Below are positions 26,443 to 34,341 of a DNA stretch of 64,000 nt, piece by piece. The stretch comes from Luteolibacter sp. GTDB lineage: Bacteria > Verrucomicrobiota > Verrucomicrobiia > Verrucomicrobiales > Akkermansiaceae. A program made the position numbers and the translations under genes. The notes under the pieces were generated by a model, which saw only the letters and a list, made by a program, of their open reading frames with translations, did no database searches and was not told where the DNA came from. Position 1 is the stretch's first letter; every line of letters begins with the position of its first letter. The stretch is from assembly GCA_030696085.1 (NCBI GenBank), contig JAUYNL010000070.1, positions 38,504-102,503 on the forward strand, in the 5' to 3' direction.

Positions 26443-28740
26443 TCAGTTTCCGATGAACTCGTTGCGGCGCTCCTCGAGCACCAGCAGCCAGTTCATCATG
26501 GTGATGGGTGGCAGCTCGGCCGGATGGGTGATCGGCCTTAGATTGACGGTGATGCGGTTGGCCCCCAAGGCGCTGCCGCTCATCGTCTTGGAATCCATCG
26601 GCCGGACCGCCGAGGGATCGTCGTCCGAGGAAACGACCTTGTCCCCCTTCGCCAGGGAACCGACCTGCCCGCCCAGACTGACCGCGAAGGGATCCACATC
26701 CACCCCGTAGCGTTTCTCCGGCGCGAACAATGAAGCCGGCGGGTAATAAGTGCCGCCAGGGGTGTAGCCCGTCGGCGGCGTCCCTGGCACGACATTGAAA
26801 TCATCGCCGATATAGGTCCGCAGATTGGTGACCAGCGAGAACCCCCTGGTGAACGCACTGAGGTCCGCGCATTCCTGAAGGATGAGACCGTATTGGCCGA
26901 TTTCATCCGTGCATGGGATCTTCTGTTGCAGCGGATAAGTCGCCCCGATATTCGTGTAATCGACGTTCACGACGAGCGAATTGTTCGGCGTGGTGGCATG
27001 ATTGACCGGATCCGCATTGAGGGAGGCGAGCAAGGCGGGCAAACGCTGCGGATAGATCGCAATGCACGGCTTGCCGGAAGGAAGCTCGCTTTTTTCAAAA
27101 AGATAACTCGGTCTGAAATAGCCGGATTTCCTCGTGCCCACCAGCGGGTCGCCGAAGCGGTCGTTGTTGAAGGTGACGGAGCCGGTCACTCCCGTCTGAT
27201 AGGCCCAATAACCATTCAGCCCATACGCCACGTCCACCACGGCGGTGCCGAAGTCATAAGTTTGATCCTCGGCGGCGGCGTAGAGATAGCCGCCAGGCAG
27301 GTTTTTCTTCGCCCCGGTGGTGGCGGGCTTGGATGAAATGACATCCGTCTTGCGAACGCCCCCCTTGAAATAGCTGAACTTGTATTCTGTCACGGTTTTG
27401 TTCGTGGCACTTTCCACCTTGGTGATATCGAGACGCATGGCACATTGCAATGCGCCGACCGAATATTTGTTCCAGGTGGAGGGAGAAAGCGTGCCGCTCT
27501 CCTCGGAGACCACATTGGGGTGGAAGCGATCGAAGAATTCCGCGCCGCGGTTGATGGGAACGAAGGCGACGCGGCCGCTTTCCGAGGCGAGCGAGACCGG
27601 AAAAAACTCGCCGGTGGTGATCTGATGGGATTCCCGCACCCCCGGCGCGAAAGGATTATTGGTATTGGTGAGGATCTGGTCCGGATCGCCAATGACCGCA
27701 TCGTCCGACAAGGTCATGCTGCGGCGGCTGGCCAGTGCCGGCAACGTGGTCTCCCCCTCGACAATGGCCCGCCCGGCGAAGATGCCTCCTTGAATATTGA
27801 TATTCTGCCAAGCCTCGCCGGATTCCAGCCGGCCGAGCGACATGAAGGAATCTGCGGAAATCGCCAACTGCGATGGAATTTCATAGATGGAGAGCACAAA
27901 GTCGCGCTTGCGGTTGGCAAGCCTGGTCAAGCCGGCGTCGTGACCGGCCAGATTCATGGAAAAGGCCCACCAGTTGCGCTTGGCGACGAAGGGATCTCCG
28001 GGGCGGGCGTAGCCGAAGTTGATCTGTGGATAGCGGAGCCGGTTGAAAACCGGATAGGTGTTGACAGGAACGCCATACCCTGCGGTTCCATTGCCATTCA
28101 AACTCGCCGAGTTCAGCGCGGTTTGGGCGGTCGCGCCATAGGTCTTGTCATTCGTCGAAGCCGACCCCGCGGAATTGGTGGAAATAATCGGGTAGAGAAG
28201 ATCCTTCGCCTTGGTGCTGCTGCTGCTATCGAGCGGAGGAGGGTAACCCGTCATGGCGCTGGTGCCCGAGGTCATGAAGATTTCGGGAGTTTTGGCGTTG
28301 GCAGGAGGCGGAGGAATTTCCTCAAACACCGAATCCAACTGAAGCGCGGTGGTCGAATCCCCGGTGTTCGACAACCTGAGGTTCGCCACGTTGAGGGTGT
28401 TGCGCAGATTTTCAGGCAGCGAATTCCTCGCGTTGGACTGGACCAGCGCATCGCTGAAAATCTGTTTCCATGTGAGCTGGGCGGCATTGGTCGTGGCAGC
28501 GGAATTGTGCTGCATCGCCCGGATCGTGCGATTCGGGGTGAGGGCGACGATCGAGCGCAGAATGGCATCCTCCCTTTCGCCATAGTCCACACGCATCTGG
28601 ACGGCGGACTGCACCTCCATGGAGTTGATGGCGCGGCGGTAGGTGTACACCATCAGCAGGGTCAGGATCATGCCCGTGGATAGCACCATGAAATAGGACA
28701 CGAAGCCGGGTTTGCCGGCCCTGGTAGGATAGGAGATCAT
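26443..28740 (-). CDS. PilX-like large exported protein of the pseudopilin cassette
   Basis: 765 residues. It begins with a short cytoplasmic leader (MISYPTRAGKPG) and a single long hydrophobic helix with GFVSYFMVLSTGMILTLLM, the arrangement of PilX/GspK-type minor pilins. The remaining ~720 residues are extracytoplasmic and rich in N, S, T, G. I do not recognise the large domain. Verrucomicrobial 'Verru_Chthon' cassettes also encode a very large protein beside small prepilins. This one could be that, but I could not match it confidently. The start overlaps the stop of the upstream prepilin by four bases. Confidence 0.7.
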   Translation of the reverse strand: MISYPTRAGKPGFVSYFMVLSTGMILTLLMVYTYRRAINSMEVQSAVQMRVDYGEREDAILRSIVALTPNRTIRAMQHNSAATTNAAQLTWKQIFSDALVQSNARNSLPENLRNTLNVANLRLSNTGDSTTALQLDSVFEEIPPPPANAKTPEIFMTSGTSAMTGYPPPLDSSSSTKAKDLLYPIISTNSAGSASTNDKTYGATAQTALNSASLNGNGTAGYGVPVNTYPVFNRLRYPQINFGYARPGDPFVAKRNWWAFSMNLAGHDAGLTRLANRKRDFVLSIYEIPSQLAISADSFMSLGRLESGEAWQNINIQGGIFAGRAIVEGETTLPALASRRSMTLSDDAVIGDPDQILTNTNNPFAPGVRESHQITTGEFFPVSLASESGRVAFVPINRGAEFFDRFHPNVVSEESGTLSPSTWNKYSVGALQCAMRLDITKVESATNKTVTEYKFSYFKGGVRKTDVISSKPATTGAKKNLPGGYLYAAAEDQTYDFGTAVVDVAYGLNGYWAYQTGVTGSVTFNNDRFGDPLVGTRKSGYFRPSYLFEKSELPSGKPCIAIYPQRLPALLASLNADPVNHATTPNNSLVVNVDYTNIGATYPLQQKIPCTDEIGQYGLILQECADLSAFTRGFSLVTNLRTYIGDDFNVVPGTPPTGYTPGGTYYPPASLFAPEKRYGVDVDPFAVSLGGQVGSLAKGDKVVSSDDDPSAVRPMDSKTMSGSALGANRITVNLRPITHPAELPPITMMNWLLVLEERRNEFIGN

Positions 28741-29312
28741 AGCTGCATGGTTCCCGAGTATGTGATTTCCTCACCGGCTGGTCCGGTGAGCGTCATGCGC
28801 AGGACACCCTGCTGCATGGTGAATACGACATCATCGGGCTTGTTGGTGACGGACCACTGCGGATTGCCGAGCACGCCATTGGTCGGCACCACATAATAAT
28901 AAAGCGCATCCCCGTCGCCGCGGTCCTCGAAGGAGAGGATCGCGGCGCGCAGCGTGCCATCCGGTTGGCGAAAATTGAGGACGACTGCCGGAGATTCGGC
29001 ACCGAGAGCGGACCGGACCCCTGCCTTCGCGTCGTCCAGCGAATCGTGGAGACGGAAGCTGTCGGCCTTGCCGATGAGTTTGCCGACATGCATGCTGATG
29101 ATGGGAGCCTCTTCGGAGAGGAAACTCTGGGCGCGATAGACATTGACGAAGGCAAGCTGCTGATTGAACAGGACCATGATCATGCCGCTGATGGCGATGC
29201 CCATGACCATGGCGATGGTGAGTTCGATCAGGGTGAAACCCCGGCGCGATTGACGGAGCAAGGACACGGGCGGGACGCCCATGCCACACTTGAGTGGAAG
29301 CGGCGTCTTCAT
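28737..29312 (-). CDS. Prepilin-like protein (PilW/GspJ type)
   Basis: 191 residues from the ATG at 29312. Type IV prepilin-type leader RRGFTLIE, with cleavage expected after the glycine and the conserved glutamate at position +5, then a hydrophobic helix (TIAMVMGIAISGMIMVLF). The rest is beta-rich without cysteines. It overlaps the gene downstream (ATGA) and the gene upstream (stop/start at 29309-29312), so three pilin-like genes form one coupled unit. No ATPase, PilC or secretin gene is in the window. Confidence 0.85.
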   Translation of the reverse strand: MKTPLPLKCGMGVPPVSLLRQSRRGFTLIELTIAMVMGIAISGMIMVLFNQQLAFVNVYRAQSFLSEEAPIISMHVGKLIGKADSFRLHDSLDDAKAGVRSALGAESPAVVLNFRQPDGTLRAAILSFEDRGDGDALYYYVVPTNGVLGNPQWSVTNKPDDVVFTMQQGVLRMTLTGPAGEEITYSGTMQL

Positions 29313-29773
29313 TGAGAGCGGATCACGGTTCGGGTTTTCGCGTAGGTGCGGTTGCCGATCTGGTAGGTCAGCACGCTCTGGGCCTTCCACACCTTGATCG
29401 CGGCGGGGTTGGCGGCCAATGCCTGCTCCCGGGTCCGGCTGGCATCGCCACCGTCGATCGGATAGTTGTTGCTGTCCGCGAAGCGGGTGCGCGTCACGGT
29501 GCCGCGGATCACACCGCCGCCCGGCAGGCGGCCGATCGTCTCGTTCGCCGTGGTCGCCACGCTCGGGTAGGCAGGCCACAGCGAGTTCTCGGCCAGCAGC
29601 GCTTCAAAAGGCACCCGTTCGGCGAGGGCTCGCTCATAAGTCATGTAGGCGTCGGTCACCGACTGTTGCAGCGCCCACTGCCGTGGGTGAAGAACATTGA
29701 GCGAGAGCTTGAGCAGCGTGAGCCCGATCACCGTGAGGATGGAAAGCGCCAGCATGGATTCCAGCAGGATCAT
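29309..29773 (-). CDS. Prepilin-like protein (PilV/GspI type); true start uncertain
   Basis: About 155 residues if started at the ATG at 29773, but that ATG encodes the residue just after a prepilin-type cleavage glycine. In the frame immediately upstream, the codons read RKPRSARRG followed by MILLESMLALSIL, a convincing leader with E at +5. So translation should begin upstream of 29800. I find no ATG, GTG or TTG in this frame for roughly 60 codons, while the opposite strand here starts another gene. A frameshift, an unusual start codon or a sequence error is possible. The protein is the first of three coupled pilin-like genes. Confidence 0.6.
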   Translation of the reverse strand: MILLESMLALSILTVIGLTLLKLSLNVLHPRQWALQQSVTDAYMTYERALAERVPFEALLAENSLWPAYPSVATTANETIGRLPGGGVIRGTVTRTRFADSNNYPIDGGDASRTREQALAANPAAIKVWKAQSVLTYQIGNRTYAKTRTVIRSQ

Positions 29774-29830
29774 GCCCCGGCGTGCGGATCGCGGCTTGCG
29801 AAAACGCCCGCCACCACCAAGACTGCCGCC

Positions 29831-30427
29831 ATGTGCGGATGGATTCTCAGGCTGGTATCGCTGGCCATGTTGCTGCTGCTGGCACCCGGGCGGGCGGCGG
29901 CCCAGGGCGTGCTGGAGCCGCCTTTCGGCCTGCGCTGGGGCGATTCTCCGGAAAAGTTGATTGCTTGGGCATCCCGACATTCGCTGGACCTTACCATTTC
30001 GCTTCCCGGGGATCAACCCGGATTGCGGGTGCTCAAGATCCAGCCCCGCAAGGGCTTGTTGCCGGAAACCAAGGCGGGCGCGGTCGAAGGGCGCTTTCTC
30101 GGCGGCAAACTCTACGAACTCACGGTCCACTACTTCGATGCCGAGGCCTCGGCGGACCTGATCGAGACCCGTTTTGATGAGCTGCGCAAACAGGTGGCGC
30201 GGGAGCACGGTGCTCTGCTCACCAACCAGCAGCAGCGCTCGGTGGAGGATCAATTCGTGACGCGGACGCAATCGTTTCATCGGGAACCGGTGAAGGGCTT
30301 GTTTCTCCTGCTTGCATATACCGAGGTGGAGGACCTGCTGCGCAAATCCAAGGACGCCCGGTTTTCACTGATCTATCGAAATGATAATTTCCGGAAGGAA
30401 CTCGAAACGGCGCTGGCAAAACCCTGA
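29831..30427 (+). CDS. Exported protein of unknown family, opposite strand within the pilin cassette
   Basis: 198 residues from the ATG at 29831; an ATG at 29867 would also give a signal peptide. Signal peptide ends in GRAAAQG. The mature part opens with FGLRWGDSP and has an acidic C-terminal half. I do not recognise it. It lies head-to-head with the GspI-type pilin, overlapping that gene's probable leader, and its stop is one base from the stop of the gene at 30429, which runs the other way. That packing suggests a real gene with its own transcription. Confidence 0.65.
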   Translation: MCGWILRLVSLAMLLLLAPGRAAAQGVLEPPFGLRWGDSPEKLIAWASRHSLDLTISLPGDQPGLRVLKIQPRKGLLPETKAGAVEGRFLGGKLYELTVHYFDAEASADLIETRFDELRKQVAREHGALLTNQQQRSVEDQFVTRTQSFHREPVKGLFLLLAYTEVEDLLRKSKDARFSLIYRNDNFRKELETALAKP

Positions 30428-30428
30428 C

Positions 30429-31460
30429 TCATTCGATGGTGGTGACCGAGGCGTTCACATCTATGGTGCGGTCCACGTTAAAAGTGACATGGTCGAGCCG
30501 ATCAAGGTCGAATGGCGTGGCGGTGAGAATTTCCAGCGTCCACGGGCCGTCCTCATCGATCACCGCGTCCCAGTTGTCGATGACCAGCGCTATATTCTGC
30601 GGGACCGATTCATAGAATGCCCTGCCGGATCCGGGCACGACCGCCCCTTCCACGCCGAGCCGCGCTTCGCCCTTGTAAACCTGCGCGTAGATCCGTGAAT
30701 CCGGATAGAGATCATTGAAGGTGAGCGTGATCTGCGGAAGGGTGAAACGGATTGTCTGGTTCTGCGAGATACCAGCGATGCTGCCATCGGCCACCGGCCA
30801 AACCTGCATGTACATCGAAGCCAGTTGCGATGCGGGTGCCTGATAATCCTCAAGTGAAAATACCGAGAACCGCTCTTCTCCGGACACCTTCGAACGATCC
30901 GCGCCAGGAACGGAATTCAGCGCATAGCTCAATCGATGGACCGCATTGTTAACAAGGGAGACCTGGCTCAACAGGATCGCCTGACTGCGGTTGATCCCCT
31001 CGCCCGTTCCTCCGACGCCATAAGACTGGACATGACGAAGCAGTTTGACGGCTTTGGAAGCTGCCGGCGCATCCTCCTCGCTGCGGAGCCCCGAGGTGGT
31101 GATATCCACGATGAAGGGCCGGTCGGCGCGCGTCCTTGGGATTCCGGTGTAGATATAGGGATCCTCGGTGCGGATGATGATATCCGCCATCGGCACATAG
31201 GTGCCCACATATCGGGAATCCAGCAGGTACACCGTGAGGGGATCGGATTTGACGGTCCAAAGCTCGAAGCGGGCGCCACCGGGATCGATGGCCAGCGGCG
31301 ATAACATCTCCCCCACAGGCAGGGTGGTTACATCGTGTACCACTTTGGTGGGAAACTGGACCTGGCGGACGAAATTGGTATAGATATCTCCGGCCTGGCC
31401 GAAAGCTGTGCCATACGAGCACGAAAACAGAGCGAAGAGGGCTATCAGTTGAGTCTTCAT
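30429..31460 (-). CDS. Exported protein of unknown function in the pilin cassette
   Basis: 343 residues. Signal peptide MKTQLIALFALFSCSYGTAFG (an alternative lipoprotein reading is unlikely because no lipobox fits). The mature part is beta-rich, contains no cysteine cluster and no transmembrane helix, and has repeated acidic turns (DNWDAVIDEDGPWTLEI). It overlaps the stop of the upstream gene by four bases (ATGA) and so is co-expressed with it. I cannot name a family. A surface or periplasmic subunit of the pilin-like system is inferred from position. Confidence 0.7.
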   Translation of the reverse strand: MKTQLIALFALFSCSYGTAFGQAGDIYTNFVRQVQFPTKVVHDVTTLPVGEMLSPLAIDPGGARFELWTVKSDPLTVYLLDSRYVGTYVPMADIIIRTEDPYIYTGIPRTRADRPFIVDITTSGLRSEEDAPAASKAVKLLRHVQSYGVGGTGEGINRSQAILLSQVSLVNNAVHRLSYALNSVPGADRSKVSGEERFSVFSLEDYQAPASQLASMYMQVWPVADGSIAGISQNQTIRFTLPQITLTFNDLYPDSRIYAQVYKGEARLGVEGAVVPGSGRAFYESVPQNIALVIDNWDAVIDEDGPWTLEILTATPFDLDRLDHVTFNVDRTIDVNASVTTIE

Positions 31461-32008
31461 GGCTTGGCGATGGCGGTTTTGACGTCGGTTTCAGGGACTT
31501 TGAGAGGTAGCACGGAAATGGGGCCGCCCAGACAGGTGGCGACGACGAGATTCGAGCTTTTTCCAATCCGTTCGCGTGTCTCCTCGGCGAGGTCGAGATT
31601 ACCCTCCGCCTGCACGCGGGAAACCTCCACGGTGGTGATCCAACCGCGGTTGAGGGCGTAAAACTCCGCCCAGCCGACGATGCGCGAACCGGGCTGAAGC
31701 GTGAGCCGTTCCTTGTGATTGGTGGGTGTGGCGAGAATCGCTCGCTTCGGAACAAGAGTGGCCAGACCTCCAAAGGAGATGATGTCCGATTGTTCTAGCA
31801 GGTTGACCGGTTGGTTCGATTTGGAGGGGTCCTCGCCTGATGCCTGGATCAAGTCCTTCATCGGATCGTGTTGTTCCGAGTGGCGCAGTGCGCGGACGAT
31901 CTGGTCATGGGTGGCGGCATCCCGCATGACGGGTCTGGCCGGGCGCTGCGACTCGCCATATGCGGCGAGCGGCAGGATAATCAGGCAGGCAAGGGCGCGG
32001 ATTTTCAT
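31457..32008 (-). CDS. Exported protein of unknown function in the pilin cassette
   Basis: 183 residues from the ATG at 32008, which starts a signal peptide MKIRALACLIILPLAAYG. An upstream ATG at 32047 would put a charged histidine-rich stretch before it, so I rejected it. The mature part has a middle beta region with LVPKRAILATPTNHKERLTLQPGSRIVGWAEFYALNRGWITTVEV. This looks like an all-beta domain with a regular strand pattern, but I cannot name it. It is between two exported proteins of the same set, 35 bases after one and overlapping the other. Confidence 0.68.
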   Translation of the reverse strand: MKIRALACLIILPLAAYGESQRPARPVMRDAATHDQIVRALRHSEQHDPMKDLIQASGEDPSKSNQPVNLLEQSDIISFGGLATLVPKRAILATPTNHKERLTLQPGSRIVGWAEFYALNRGWITTVEVSRVQAEGNLDLAEETRERIGKSSNLVVATCLGGPISVLPLKVPETDVKTAIAKP

Positions 32009-32043
32009 GGAATTATCGGGATGGAACGGATGAGTCATGGCAT

Positions 32044-32937
32044 TCACGGATCGCTGGGAGCCGCTCCGCCACCGCCGCCCTCATCATCGACTGCCGGATC
32101 GGTGTCGAGATTGATGAACGGTGCGTTGCCGGGGTTGCTGGAGTCGATGCCGTCGATGTTGTTGCCGTGACCGTTGTTGGTCTTGGCTTTCGATTTGAAG
32201 GTCACCAGCAGGACCATGTCCTGCAGGTCGTATCCCGGATCCGACTTCTGCGAGTTGGTGTGGGTCAACTCCATGAAGACGATGACGTCCATCGGACCAA
32301 TCTGCACCTTGTTGGTGGCCGTGAGATAAGGCTTGATGAAACTCTCCAAGGAAGGTGCGTTGTATTCGGGGACATTGCTCGGAGGCGTGCTACCATTAAC
32401 CAGAGTGCGGACGTTGTCGGTGCCGCTCGAGGAGTTGAAATACGGACCCCAATTCTTGTTGTAATAATAGCGACCGCCGAAACGCAGCTTTTTGTTTTTG
32501 GCGATGGTGCGGGACCACACCACGGTGTTTGGATTCACCTGAAGGTTGGTTCCATAGAAAATCCGGGTATAATCCCCGCCATTATAACTCACCTGCGCCT
32601 CGGTCGGCACGAATGAGAATGACTGGCTGCCGGAACTGGACACGGTCACCCCGGCACCAAGCACGCGGATCTCGCAGTCGAGCTCCTCGTCCGCGGTGAT
32701 TGTGGATGGCGGGGTGATGGTCACGTAGTCCTCGACGACGGACGGGTAGTTGATCCCCCAGGTAAGGGTGGGATGGGTGCCAGTCTGCACGACGGTTGGA
32801 AACGCGGTCAGCCAGCCGGACGGCATGGCCGGAAAGGTGGCATGTCCGCTATTGCCTTGGGCAAGGCACGGGGATGTCGCGAGGGCACACATGGCGGTGA
32901 CGGCTGCCGATACGGCAGCCCATTGGCTGGTTTTCAT
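32044..32937 (-). CDS. Exported protein of unknown function in the pilin cassette
   Basis: 297 residues from the ATG at 32937, which begins a signal peptide (MKTSQWAAVSAAVTAMCALATSPCLAQ). After it come repeated strand phrases such as TLTWGINYPSVVEDYVTITPPSTI. The C-terminus is low complexity (GGGGGAAPSDP) after a NNGHGNNIDGID turn that could bind calcium. The protein lacks other recognisable motifs. It is the most upstream gene of this exported set, so a promoter should lie in 32938-33209, where I see nothing diagnostic. Confidence 0.7.
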   Translation of the reverse strand: MKTSQWAAVSAAVTAMCALATSPCLAQGNSGHATFPAMPSGWLTAFPTVVQTGTHPTLTWGINYPSVVEDYVTITPPSTITADEELDCEIRVLGAGVTVSSSGSQSFSFVPTEAQVSYNGGDYTRIFYGTNLQVNPNTVVWSRTIAKNKKLRFGGRYYYNKNWGPYFNSSSGTDNVRTLVNGSTPPSNVPEYNAPSLESFIKPYLTATNKVQIGPMDVIVFMELTHTNSQKSDPGYDLQDMVLLVTFKSKAKTNNGHGNNIDGIDSSNPGNAPFINLDTDPAVDDEGGGGGAAPSDP

Positions 32938-33209
32938 GGCTGGTTGTAAGGGTGGGTGTTTGGAACAATCCTTCCGTCTGACTCCTCGCGAGCGGGACAT
33001 CTCTTGAGGGACGGGCGGCCCGGTTCGGGCAAGGGCATGGGGAAACTTTCGCTTCACCATGCCGATTCGGGACAGAACCCCGATCCGGGCCGCCTGAGGC
33101 ATCATTGGGACGATGAGACCTCAGGAAAGGTGGGTGGTATCTTCAATTTCTAACTCGTTGTGTCAGTCTGGGGTTGGGTGTGGAACAGCAGTTGTCAGGG
33201 TGGGATGTT

Positions 33210-34004
33210 TCAGTGCCGCGGCAGGGCGGGAGCGCCGGACCAATCGTGCCAGGGGCCTTGCGGCACATCCCGGTCATCCACGAAGCGCCATTCGACGGTC
33301 GCACCGCTGCGCAGCTTGAGGAAATCGCGGGCGGCGGGACTCAGATCGATGCCGGCCGCCTGGTTGCGGTTCGGGCGCGGCGACCCGTTTCCAAAGACAT
33401 ATTGCCAGTGATCGACCTCGAAGGGACCCACGTCCTCCCATTGGGCATAACAAACGCGGCCCTGGTGATGGATGGCGACCCAGCGGCCCTTGCAGACCGA
33501 GATGCCGTCGCCGCGATAGGCTTCCCAGAACCACGGAATCACCTCGGAGGCCTCGGGACGGTGCGCGCCACCTTTGGCGACGTCGTTGTAGGGGAGTGCG
33601 ACGTAAAACGGATTGAGCTGGGGCGTGAACTCCGCAGGCCGGAAACCGTCCCGGCGTTCGGGGTGGTCGTAACCGCCGAAGTTTTCCTGCCAATTCTGAT
33701 CCCAGGCGCTCTTGGTGTTCGGTGTGGGGTTGTTTTCCGTGGGCGGTTCCCCCACCCAGAAGACGGTGGCGATGACATTGCGTTTCCACCGTAGCGAGGC
33801 ACGCATCGGGTCACGGGAGGCTTCCGCCACCACCCGCGCCGAGGCGGGAACTCCAAACGGATAACTGAGCGAAGGCAGCGCCTCCCGACGATCGGTTAAA
33901 AAGCGCTCATGAGCCCCCGCCAAGCGGTCCGAAAGGCGGGCTCCGGCGGCCATGCCCATGAGGCTGGCGCTGATGATGCCGAATGTGAGCCAGGAGTTCT
34001 TCAT
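33210..34004 (-). CDS. Exported RlpA/double-psi-barrel-like protein
   Basis: 264 residues from the ATG at 34004; an ATG at 34022 is in frame. I prefer the inner start because GGAAGGC lies just upstream and because the signal peptide (WLTFGIISASLMGMAAGA) then has normal length. The C-terminal half has VAIHHQGRVCYAQWEDVGPF and AAGIDLSPAARDFLKL, which parallel the double-psi beta-barrel motifs DRGPF and DLSxAA of RlpA-type proteins. That reading is by analogy. Role may be at the cell wall or surface. I am moderately sure of the gene, less of the fold. Confidence 0.65.
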   Translation of the reverse strand: MKNSWLTFGIISASLMGMAAGARLSDRLAGAHERFLTDRREALPSLSYPFGVPASARVVAEASRDPMRASLRWKRNVIATVFWVGEPPTENNPTPNTKSAWDQNWQENFGGYDHPERRDGFRPAEFTPQLNPFYVALPYNDVAKGGAHRPEASEVIPWFWEAYRGDGISVCKGRWVAIHHQGRVCYAQWEDVGPFEVDHWQYVFGNGSPRPNRNQAAGIDLSPAARDFLKLRSGATVEWRFVDDRDVPQGPWHDWSGAPALPRH

Positions 34005-34341
34005 GCCTTCCGAAGTGATCATCGGAGCGTGACCCGCTCCAACTTGGACGACATCGTAAAATTTTAATGAAACTTAACAAGAAAAATCTTCACTAATTTT
34101 GAACATTCCGAAGACCTGATTGTCTCAACTTTTTTCTTTTGGAAATCAGTGAGTTACAAAGCAGGCAAATCCGGAGATTTTTTGAAACCTTGCGATTTTG
34201 TGGCTCATTTCACAGATTTTTTCGTTCCGGCGGCACCTTGCTAATCAATTTTCACGGAAAAACCCATCATTTTTTTACAAATATTGAACATTTTGAAAGG
34301 TTGATTTTTTACGTGATCGCGTAGGACAGCCATTCCCCGGA
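34005..34341. other. AT-rich intergenic region
   Basis: About 335 bases without a supportable gene between two minus-strand genes. From about 34050 the base composition turns strongly A/T-rich with runs of T and A (for example ttttttt near 34268 and tttttctttt near 34130), unlike the GC-rich genes on both sides. The short open frames here have no codon pattern of a gene. It may hold promoter elements for the exported protein at 33210 or a foreign fragment. I see no clean inverted repeat. Confidence 0.5.
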
